Assembly: GCA_016462055.1 (NCBI GenBank)
Contig: JAEMTX010000037.1
Location: forward strand, 1 to 12,707
Length of the DNA: 12,707 nucleotides
DNA from: Acidimicrobiia bacterium
GTDB lineage: Bacteria; Actinomycetota; Acidimicrobiia; Acidimicrobiales; Acidimicrobilacustridaceae
Reading direction: 5' to 3'
Shown: positions 7,233 through 12,707 of the stretch, one piece after another
Numbering within the stretch: the stretch's first letter is position 1
Layout: the number at the start of each line of letters is the position of its first letter
Made by a program: the position numbers and the translations under genes
Notes under the pieces: generated by a model
What the model was told of the DNA's origin: nothing
Databases searched by the model: none
The model's input: the letters and a program-made list of their open reading frames with translations, nothing else

Positions 7233-9248
7233 TCAGCCGACCTCGCGAAGTTCCCGACGAAGTTCTTTGATCTCGTCACGAAGCCGAGCCGCATATTCAA
7301 AGCGCAGGTCGGCTGCCGCTTGCTTCATTTCCTCTTCGAGGGTCAGCACCAAACGACCGAGTTCATCGGTAGGGAGTTCGGCAAGACCTGAGCGCACCTT
7401 GTCACGAGCGGTCGATCGCCTATCTGCCCCAGGGACGGTCGCTCCCGAGGTTCCCCGCAACGTCGCGAGGATGTCGGTGACGGCCTTGCGAATGGTTTGC
7501 GGGTCAATGCCGTGCTCTTTGTTGTAAGCCTCCTGCACGCCACGACGACGATTCGTTTCTGAGATCGCTCGCTGCATGGAATCAGTGATCTTGTCGGCGT
7601 ACATGATCACCTGACCCTCGACATTTCGAGCGGCTCGGCCAATCGTCTGCACAAGCGCCGTTTCCGAACGAAGGAAACCTTCTTTATCGGCATCGAGAAT
7701 GGCCACGAGTGACACTTCGGGAAGGTCGAGGCCTTCACGAAGAAGATTGATGCCAATCAGCACATCGAATTCGCCGAGGCGAAGGTCGCGAAGGATCTCG
7801 ATCCGTTCGATGGTGTCGACCTCGCTATGGAGGTAACGAACCTTCACACCAAGTTCGAGCAGATAGTCGGTGAGGTCCTCAGACATCTTCTTCGTGAGCG
7901 TGGTGACAAGGATCCGGTCACCAGCCGCTACTCGTTTATTGATTTGCTCGATGAGGTCGTCGATCTGACCCTTTGTTGGCTTCACAATGATTTCTGGGTC
8001 GACAAGGCCGGTTGGTCGAACCACCTGCTCAACAATTGCTGCCGAGTTCTCGAATTCGAATGGCCCTGGCGTCGCCGAAAGGAAGACCACCTGACCAACG
8101 CGGCCCATCACTTCGTCGAATGTCAAAGGCCGATTATCTGCCGCCGATGGAAGACGAAAGCCGTGTTCGATCAGCGTCTGTTTGCGGGAACGGTCCCCCG
8201 CAAACTGACCCCGAACCTGCGGTAAGGCCTGATGACTCTCGTCCATAACGACAAGGAAGTCGTCGGGGAAGTAATCGAGCAATGTAAAGGGCGCCTCGCC
8301 GGGCTCACGGTCATCGATGTGGGCCGAGTAGTTCTCAATGCCGTTACAAAATCCGAGTTCCGCCATCATTTCAAGGTCGTACTGCGTGCGCATGCGCAGA
8401 CGCTGCGCTTCGAGGAGTTTGTTCTCGCCTTCGAACTTGGTCAGTTGCTGTTGCAACTCTGCCTCGATCCGCGTCATCGCCGTGCGCATACGTTCATCGC
8501 TTGCCGCGTAATGGGTTGCCGGGAATACAACCAGTTCTTCGAGTTCGGTGACTTTCTCGCCAGTGATTGGATCAACAACGATGATGCGCTCGATCTCATC
8601 GCCAAAGAGCTCGATACGAATCGCGGTTTCGTCATAGGCGGGGTGAATCTCGATGGTGTCACCCCGAACACGAAACTTTCCGCGGATGAGATTCATATCG
8701 TTGCGTTCGTATTGCATGTCGACAAGGCGCCCGAGGATGGTGCGCTGCTCGTGAGTTTCGCCCTGACGAATAACGAGCATCTGATCGGCATATTCCGCAG
8801 GATTGCCCAAGCCATAGATACACGACACCGATGCAACGACGATGGTGTCGCGGCGAGTGAGCAGCGCCGAAGTCGCCGCGTGGCGGAGACGTTCGATCTC
8901 ATCGTTCACCGATGAGTCTTTTTCGATGTAGGTATCGGAGGCCGGCATGTACGCCTCGGGCTGGTAGTAGTCGTAATACGAAACGAAATACTCGACGCGA
9001 TTTTCAGGAAAGAACTCTCGGAATTCATTGGCTAACTGTGCGGCCAACGATTTATTCGGCGCCATCACCAGCGTTGGACGCTGAAGCTTTTCAATTGTCC
9101 ACGCGATCGTCGCGCTCTTTCCGGAACCGGTGATCCCGAGAAGGGTTTGATACCGATTACCGGCTTCGATGCTCGCCGCGAGTTCCTCGATGGCTTTCGG
9201 CTGATCGCCAGCGGGCTGGAAATCGGAAACAAGACGGAACGGCGGCAT
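7233..9248 (-). CDS. uvrB: excinuclease ABC subunit B (UvrB)
   Basis: UvrB is the helicase-like subunit that verifies damage and recruits UvrC. The 671-residue protein has Walker A GITGSGKS (38-45), APNKSLAAQL (63-72) and the damage-probing beta-hairpin region with the aromatic-rich YYDYYQPEAY (91-100). The Walker B/DEAD-like box is DESH (336-339), and SATP (391-394) and QTIGRAARN (534-542) are the later helicase motifs. A C-terminal UVR domain (about 628-663), with RFEYAARLRDEIKELRREL, pairs with the UVR domain of UvrC. There is no truncation or missing motif. The ATG at 9248 has no Shine-Dalgarno but a TAGACT hexamer 6 nt upstream, suggesting a leaderless message. uvrA follows after 50 nt. 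Divergent from it is the dprE2-ubiA-dprE1 cassette. No LexA-type GAAC-N4-GTTC box was seen upstream. Confidence 0.98.
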   Translation of the reverse strand: MPPFRLVSDFQPAGDQPKAIEELAASIEAGNRYQTLLGITGSGKSATIAWTIEKLQRPTLVMAPNKSLAAQLANEFREFFPENRVEYFVSYYDYYQPEAYMPASDTYIEKDSSVNDEIERLRHAATSALLTRRDTIVVASVSCIYGLGNPAEYADQMLVIRQGETHEQRTILGRLVDMQYERNDMNLIRGKFRVRGDTIEIHPAYDETAIRIELFGDEIERIIVVDPITGEKVTELEELVVFPATHYAASDERMRTAMTRIEAELQQQLTKFEGENKLLEAQRLRMRTQYDLEMMAELGFCNGIENYSAHIDDREPGEAPFTLLDYFPDDFLVVMDESHQALPQVRGQFAGDRSRKQTLIEHGFRLPSAADNRPLTFDEVMGRVGQVVFLSATPGPFEFENSAAIVEQVVRPTGLVDPEIIVKPTKGQIDDLIEQINKRVAAGDRILVTTLTKKMSEDLTDYLLELGVKVRYLHSEVDTIERIEILRDLRLGEFDVLIGINLLREGLDLPEVSLVAILDADKEGFLRSETALVQTIGRAARNVEGQVIMYADKITDSMQRAISETNRRRGVQEAYNKEHGIDPQTIRKAVTDILATLRGTSGATVPGADRRSTARDKVRSGLAELPTDELGRLVLTLEEEMKQAAADLRFEYAARLRDEIKELRRELREVG

Positions 9249-9254
9249 TCGCTG

Positions 9255-9260
9255 AGTCTA
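9255..9260 (-). promoter_or_regulatory. possible -10 box of uvrB, leaderless geometry
   Basis: TAGACT on the minus strand (TANNNT pattern) is followed by 6 nt and the ATG of uvrB. With a start site 6-7 nt downstream of the box, the transcript would begin at the ATG. This fits the absence of any ribosome binding site. No clear -35 is visible. Confidence 0.4.
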
Positions 9261-9305
9261 CGAAGGGTTGGGCCCATTGCTCCCGGCGCTTCGACACTCT
9301 CCGTC

Positions 9306-9311
9306 TAACCT
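9306..9311 (+). promoter_or_regulatory. possible -10 box of the dprE2-ubiA-dprE1 cassette
   Basis: The 104-nt space between the divergent uvrB and dprE2 starts must hold a plus-strand promoter if the cassette has its own. TAACCT fits TANNNT and would give a leader of about 35 nt that keeps the ribosome binding site at 9337-9343. An alternative is TTGACC (9311-9316) with TATGAA (9332-9337), but the 15-nt spacing is short and the transcript would start inside the ribosome binding site. No -35 supports TAACCT, so confidence is low. Confidence 0.25.
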
Positions 9312-9336
9312 TGACCACACGGCCCGGCCCCTATGA

Positions 9337-9343
9337 AAGAGGA
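9337..9343 (+). promoter_or_regulatory. Shine-Dalgarno AAGAGGA of dprE2
   Basis: A purine-rich AAGAGGA lies 9 nt before the ATG at 9353. It decides for this ATG over the in-frame TTG at 9311, which would add 14 unconserved residues ahead of the Rossmann strand. Confidence 0.6.
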
Positions 9344-9352
9344 ACGAATCAA

Positions 9353-10114
9353 ATGCGCGACGCTTTGGGTTCGGTGCAATCAGTGCTCGTGCTCGGAGGT
9401 AACTCCGAGATAGCAATTGCCATTGTCGACCGACTGGTCGCCAGTCGATGCAAGAAGGTAGTTCTCGGCGTGCGCTCCCCCGCCTCTGCCACCACCACAC
9501 TCAATCGCCTTCGCTCGGCTGGAGTCGACGCCGACACCATCGTCTTTGATGCCCTTGACCCCGCTTCGCATGCCCAAGTGATCGATGCCGCTGCCGAACG
9601 AATCGGCGATCTCGACATGGTCATCCTTGCTTTTGGCGTCCTCGGAGAGCAGTCCGAGTTCAATGCCAATCCAGTTGCCGCCGCCGAAGCAGCGCGCGTC
9701 AACTTCGTTGGCGCAGTCTCGAGCGGCCTTGCCGCTGCGGCCAAACTCCGCACACAAGGCCACGGAACCATCTTGGCGATTACTTCCGTCGCTGGGGTTC
9801 GTGCCCGTGCTGACAACTTTGGTGACTGATCCACAAAAGCGGGAATGGCTGCATTCGCCCAAGGTCTCGGCGACTCCCTTGTTGGTTCCGGTGCTCGCTG
9901 CGTGGTTGTTCGTCCAGGCTTTGTCCACACGCGTATGACCGAAGGGATGAAGCCTGCCCCCTTCGCCACCACGCCCGACAAAATCGCCGATGCCGTGATC
10001 AATGGGCTCCAAAAAAACAAGGAAATGATTTGGGCGCCCCCCATTTTGTCGACGCTCTTCACCATCCTTCGTCATCTTCCTCGACCGCTCTGGCGCAAGA
10101 TCAGTGCAGGGTGA
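9353..10114 (+). pseudogene. dprE2: decaprenylphosphoryl-2-keto-ribose reductase (DprE2), interrupted by an in-frame TGA at the catalytic site
   Basis: DprE2 is the NADH-dependent SDR that reduces the 2-keto intermediate made by DprE1 to decaprenylphosphoryl arabinose. From ATG 9353 to TGA 10112-10114 one frame spans 253 codons, matching the 254 residues of the mycobacterial protein. The Rossmann motif VLVLGGNSEIAIAI (11-24), FDALD (65-69), AFGVLG (93-98), N117 and the catalytic Ser145 in ITSVAG are present. After the break come STKAG (catalytic Lys162), VVVRPGFVHTRM and WAPP. Between them codon 159 (9827-9829) is TGA, and codon 158, 13 residues after Ser145 where the YxxxK Tyr belongs, is GAC (Asp). 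As read, it yields a 158-residue fragment plus a possible restart at ATG 9845. Conservation on both sides implies a recent event or a sequence error. It is the first gene of the cassette; its final stop lies 1 nt before ubiA. Confidence 0.85.
9841..9859 (+). other. stem-loop just downstream of the in-frame TGA in dprE2
   Basis: GAATG (9843-9847) pairs with CATTC (9852-9856) around the 4-nt loop GCTG. GG (9841-9842) can add two pairs with CC (9858-9859) across a bulged G at 9857. The loop begins 18 nt after the TGA and opens with G, which falls within the loose bacterial SECIS description as I know it. Such short hairpins are common by chance, and this one lies in ordinary conserved coding sequence, so a selenocysteine role is only a hypothesis. 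Confidence 0.2.
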
Positions 10115-10115
10115 A

Positions 10116-11015
10116 ATGACGACCTCGGCCCTTTCCCGATCTTCACTCTTCGGCGGAATCGTTCGCGAACTGCGCCCAAAGCAGTGGGTCAAGAACGTGT
10201 TGGTCTTTGCCGCTCCACTGGCCGCCGGTGTTTTCGATAATCGCGATACCGACCTTCGCGCGCTTGCTGCATTCGGTTGTTTCTGTGCGGCCGCGAGTGC
10301 GACCTATCTCCTCAACGACGCCATGGACATTGAGTCCGATCGACTTCATCCAGTTAAGAAAAACCGTCCGATGGCCGCGGGCATCGTTCCGGTTGGGCTC
10401 GCTTATGTGTTAGCCGCCATCTTACTTATCGTTGCCATCGGCGGATCATTTCTTCTTCGACGCGACTTCGGTTTCACCATCCTCACCTATCTCGCGCTCA
10501 CTACCGTCTACTCACTGTGGCTCAAGCATGTTCCGATTCTCGACATTGTCGCCGTCGCTGCCGGATTCGTCCTGCGCGCCATCGGTGGTGCAACTGCAAC
10601 TGGTCTACCGATCTCAGAATGGTTCTTCATTGTCACAAGCTTTGGCGCGTTGTTCATGGTCACAGGCAAGCGCGCTGGGGAACGATCAGATCTTGGCGAC
10701 GATGCCGCCACAATTCGCCCAACACTGGCGGTGTACTCGCCACAGTTCCTCAATTATTTGAAGGCGGTATTTTCAGCTGGAACAATAATTACCTACTGCC
10801 TCTGGGCTTTTGCCTCTGCTCAGGAATCAACTAGCGGTTCGGTGCTCTTCCAACTTTCAATTGTTCCGTTCGCTGTCGCCATCCTGCGTTATGCGCTGTT
10901 GCTTGAACAGGGCAAGGGTGCCGAGCCAGAGAATCTCGTGCTTTCCGACCGAACCTTGCTCCTCGCTGGGGCGCTTTGGGTGATCGTCTATGGCTGTGCC
11001 GTCTATGCGTCCTGA
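10116..11015 (+). CDS. ubiA: decaprenyl-phosphate phosphoribosyltransferase (UbiA-family DPPR synthase)
   Basis: This integral membrane prenyltransferase moves phosphoribose from PRPP onto decaprenyl phosphate, giving the precursor that DprE1 and DprE2 use after dephosphorylation. From ATG 10116 it has 299 residues, near the 302 of the mycobacterial enzyme. The first aspartate-rich motif is N67-D68-AM-D71 with D75-R76-LHP and KKNRP (81-85), the form specific to DPPR synthases. The second is YSLWLKHVPILD (132-143). About nine hydrophobic segments can be placed (roughly 24-40, 47-66, 94-114, 118-135, 139-160, 168-185, 213-235, 243-262, 279-297), as in the UbiA fold. The start follows the dprE2 stop by 1 nt (TGAAATG), with AGGG at 10108-10111 as a short-spaced Shine-Dalgarno. 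An in-frame GTG at 10104 is the alternative. The 3' end overlaps dprE1, so the three genes are translationally coupled. Confidence 0.92.
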   Translation: MTTSALSRSSLFGGIVRELRPKQWVKNVLVFAAPLAAGVFDNRDTDLRALAAFGCFCAAASATYLLNDAMDIESDRLHPVKKNRPMAAGIVPVGLAYVLAAILLIVAIGGSFLLRRDFGFTILTYLALTTVYSLWLKHVPILDIVAVAAGFVLRAIGGATATGLPISEWFFIVTSFGALFMVTGKRAGERSDLGDDAATIRPTLAVYSPQFLNYLKAVFSAGTIITYCLWAFASAQESTSGSVLFQLSIVPFAVAILRYALLLEQGKGAEPENLVLSDRTLLLAGALWVIVYGCAVYAS

Positions 11016-12399
11016 GCCGGCAGCCTCGCGAGCTTTGCCCTCCACCTCCGAGTTGTTCGGTTGGGGTCGCACTGCGCCAACTGGTGCCGATGTTCGCCGA
11101 CCAACTTCGCCAATCGAATTACAGAGGGCGCTTCCGACGTCATTCGAACGCGGCCTCATCGCGCGCGGCCTCGGCCGCAGCTACGGGGATGCAGCACAGA
11201 ATGCTGGTGGAACCGTCATCGAAACCACCGACGTCGCCGCCTTCACCATTCACGAATCGGACCCCAACTCTGACACCGTCCTCGTCACTGCCGACGCGGG
11301 CGCAAGCATCGATCGTCTTCTCCACGCGCTCGTACCTCAAGGCTTGTTCGTCCCGGTCACTCCAGGCACGCGTTACGTCACCGTCGGCGGCGCAATCGCT
11401 GCTGACATCCATGGCAAGAACCACCATCTCAAAGGTTCGTGGTGCAACCATGTCGAGTCGCTTCATCTTCAACTAGCTGACGGTTCGGTTGTTGAAGTCG
11501 GGCCGGATCGCGATTCCGAATTGTTCTGGGCGACAGCCGGAGGGATGGGCCTAACTGGCGTCATTCTCGATGCGACCTTCCGCTGCCCCCGAATCGGTTC
11601 AAGCCAACTTGTCGTCGATACCGACCGCGCCGCCGATCTTGATGCCGTGTGTCAACTCATGCGCGATGGCGACCACCTCTATGACTATTCGGTTGCGTGG
11701 ATCGACCTCATGGCAACCGGTAACAACATGGGCCGTTCAGTTCTCACTCGCGGCCGATTCGCCAGCGCAGACGAAGCGGCACCCAAAATCGGTGCCGATC
11801 CTTTCGTCTACAAAGCCAACGAACTCGTAAGCGCTCCGCCGTTCATGCCTGCCGGCTTACTCAACAATTTGTCGATCCGCGCGTTTAACGAATTGTGGTT
11901 CCGGAAAGCACCCATCGAACGCCGCGACGAGATCCAGTCGATTCCAAACTTTTTCCATCCACTCGACATGGTGCGCGGATGGAACCGCATCTACGGGCCC
12001 GCCGGATTCCTTCAGTGGCAGTTCGTGATTCCCTTCGACGCAACCAGCACCCTCACCACAATCGTTGATGAAATCAGTCAGTCCGGGTGTACCTCCTTTC
12101 TCGCCGTGCTGAAGTCGTTTGGTGAAGGAAATCCTGGGCCGCTTTCGTTCCCTGCCGGCGGCTGGACCCTTGCCCTCGATATCCCCACTGGCATCCAAGG
12201 ATTAGGGCCACTCCTCGACCGACTTGATGACCTTGTCGTCGGTGTCGGAGGACGCATTTATCTCGCGAAGGACAGCCGAGTTCGACCCGAACTACTTCCC
12301 GAGATGTACCCACGACTCAATGAATGGCGCGAAGTTCGCGAACGAGTCGACCCAAATCGCCGAATCATGAGTGATCTCGCCCGACGCCTCGGGCTCTAG
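10990..12399 (+). CDS. dprE1: decaprenylphosphoryl-beta-D-ribose 2'-oxidase (DprE1)
   Basis: DprE1 is the FAD enzyme that oxidises decaprenylphosphoryl ribose to the 2-keto intermediate, which DprE2 reduces to the arabinose donor. The 469-residue protein matches the mycobacterial one (461) along its length: GWGRTAP (24-30), ARGLGRSYGD (58-67), VPVTPGTRYVTVGGAIAADI and HGKNHH with the FAD-linked His141 (His132 in M. tuberculosis), ELFWATAGGMGLTG (177-190), YGPAGFLQWQFVIP (335-348) and AKDSR with Lys427 (Lys418). Where M. tuberculosis has GWNICVDFP with Cys387, this protein has GWTLALDIP: Ala395 replaces the Cys and Thr393 replaces Asn385. The catalytic residues are kept, so activity is expected. 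ATG 10990 overlaps ubiA by 26 nt, with GGG about 9 nt upstream; GTG 10996 and ATG 11005 are alternatives. Its stop lies 6 nt from the end of the convergent coaE. Confidence 0.96.
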   Translation: MAVPSMRPEPAASRALPSTSELFGWGRTAPTGADVRRPTSPIELQRALPTSFERGLIARGLGRSYGDAAQNAGGTVIETTDVAAFTIHESDPNSDTVLVTADAGASIDRLLHALVPQGLFVPVTPGTRYVTVGGAIAADIHGKNHHLKGSWCNHVESLHLQLADGSVVEVGPDRDSELFWATAGGMGLTGVILDATFRCPRIGSSQLVVDTDRAADLDAVCQLMRDGDHLYDYSVAWIDLMATGNNMGRSVLTRGRFASADEAAPKIGADPFVYKANELVSAPPFMPAGLLNNLSIRAFNELWFRKAPIERRDEIQSIPNFFHPLDMVRGWNRIYGPAGFLQWQFVIPFDATSTLTTIVDEISQSGCTSFLAVLKSFGEGNPGPLSFPAGGWTLALDIPTGIQGLGPLLDRLDDLVVGVGGRIYLAKDSRVRPELLPEMYPRLNEWREVRERVDPNRRIMSDLARRLGL

Positions 12400-12405
12400 A
12401 CACCT

Positions 12406-12707
12406 TTAATCAGCAACGCGTTTGGATTGGATCCAGTTCCAGCAGTCGTCGATCTTTGTCATGAGTTCTTCTTGCGTTCCATCGTTAGGAACGATGAAGG
12501 CGGCCACGGCACGACGTTCTTCGCGTGTTGCTTGCAACTTCATTCGAGCTCGCGCATCGTCAGCGTTGAACCCGCGAAATTCGACGAGACGCTGAACAGC
12601 GAGTTCGGGATCGGTATCGACCACGATGATGCCTTCAGTTTCGTAGGCCTTCGATTCGACGAGCAGTGGCACATCAAGAACAACGACGTTGTCGCTATCT
12701 CGTTGCG
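12406..12707 (-). CDS. coaE: dephospho-CoA kinase (CoaE), C-terminal part, cut by window edge
   Basis: The minus-strand frame is open from the right edge to TAA at 12406-12408, giving 99 residues. It begins just before VVVLDVPLLVE, the CoaE segment that follows the CoA-binding part. It continues with GIIVVDTDPELAVQRL, the lid-like RGFNADDARARMKLQATREERR and VPNDGTQEEL, all in the order found in CoaE. The P-loop would lie outside the window. CoaE phosphorylates dephospho-CoA in the last step of coenzyme A synthesis. In actinobacteria coaE commonly lies next to uvrB; here the dprE2-ubiA-dprE1 cassette separates them on the opposite strand. No terminator is visible in the 6 nt to dprE1. Confidence 0.92.
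   Translation of the reverse strand, partial: QRDSDNVVVLDVPLLVESKAYETEGIIVVDTDPELAVQRLVEFRGFNADDARARMKLQATREERRAVAAFIVPNDGTQEELMTKIDDCWNWIQSKRVAD

Noticed and set aside
9249..9310. LexA/SOS box upstream of uvrB, and likewise before uvrA and uvrC
   Set aside because: No GAAC-N4-GTTC or close variant was found by eye in the upstream regions, so SOS control is not supported by the sequence.
9827..9829. Genome-wide reassignment of UGA (for example to Gly or Trp) as the explanation for the dprE2 stop
   Set aside because: uvrC, uvrB and nadA all end with TGA at natural family lengths, and no other conserved gene in the window contains an internal TGA.
9349..10192. Long open frames (238 and 270 codons) on the minus strand across dprE2
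   Set aside because: They are antisense shadows of the dprE2 frame. Their translations are low-complexity, rich in Ala/Ser/Arg or Gly/Asp, with no recognisable domain, while the plus strand has clear DprE2 homology on both sides of the TGA.
1..12707. Insertion sequence, phage, CRISPR, tRNA or rRNA features
   Set aside because: No transposase, repeat array, cloverleaf or rRNA-like stretch was seen; every region over 150 nt is accounted for by genes or the nadA leader.

Overview
The window reads as a chromosomal segment of a fairly GC-rich actinobacterium, most likely of the Acidimicrobiia. RapZ has the actinobacterial P-loop GLSGAGRS, the UvrA/UvrB/UvrC sequences look actinobacterial, several genes start with GTG, and TANNNT -10 boxes sit directly upstream of start codons. 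The class-level placement is an inference from protein character and was not tested by phylogeny.

The minus strand carries a housekeeping backbone that reads from right to left: coaE (3' end only, cut by the window edge), uvrB, uvrA, uvrC, a small SAM-dependent methyltransferase, and rapZ (N-terminal 130 codons, cut by the left edge). All three subunits of the UvrABC nucleotide-excision-repair endonuclease therefore lie within about 8 kb. uvrC, the methyltransferase and rapZ are packed with 10-12 nt gaps and look like one operon. uvrB and uvrA are 50 nt apart.

Two plus-strand units interrupt this backbone. One is nadA (quinolinate synthase), between uvrA and uvrC. It has a structured leader of about 140 nt whose sequence and fold resemble the NAD+-I (nadA-motif) riboswitch, and a hairpin there could mask the ribosome binding site. 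The other is a compact three-gene cassette between uvrB and coaE, dprE2-ubiA-dprE1. It encodes the decaprenylphosphoryl-arabinose pathway: UbiA makes decaprenyl-phosphoryl-5-phosphoribose, and DprE1 and DprE2 together epimerise decaprenylphosphoryl ribose to the arabinose donor. Both plus-strand units end tail-to-tail with their neighbours, 1 nt and 6 nt apart, with no visible terminator.

The strongest anomaly is in dprE2. The frame is intact over 253 codons, but codon 159 is TGA and codon 158, the catalytic Tyr of the SDR YxxxK motif, reads Asp. Every other hallmark of the protein survives on both sides. This could be a young pseudogene, a sequencing or assembly error, or less likely a recoded UGA. 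A hairpin compatible with a bacterial SECIS lies 11 nt after the UGA, but it is weak evidence. DprE1 is intact but has Ala where Mycobacterium tuberculosis has Cys387, the covalent target of benzothiazinones. I did not find a wholly unknown system here; the unusual points are the nadA leader, the dprE2 lesion, the DprE1 substitution and the gene arrangement.
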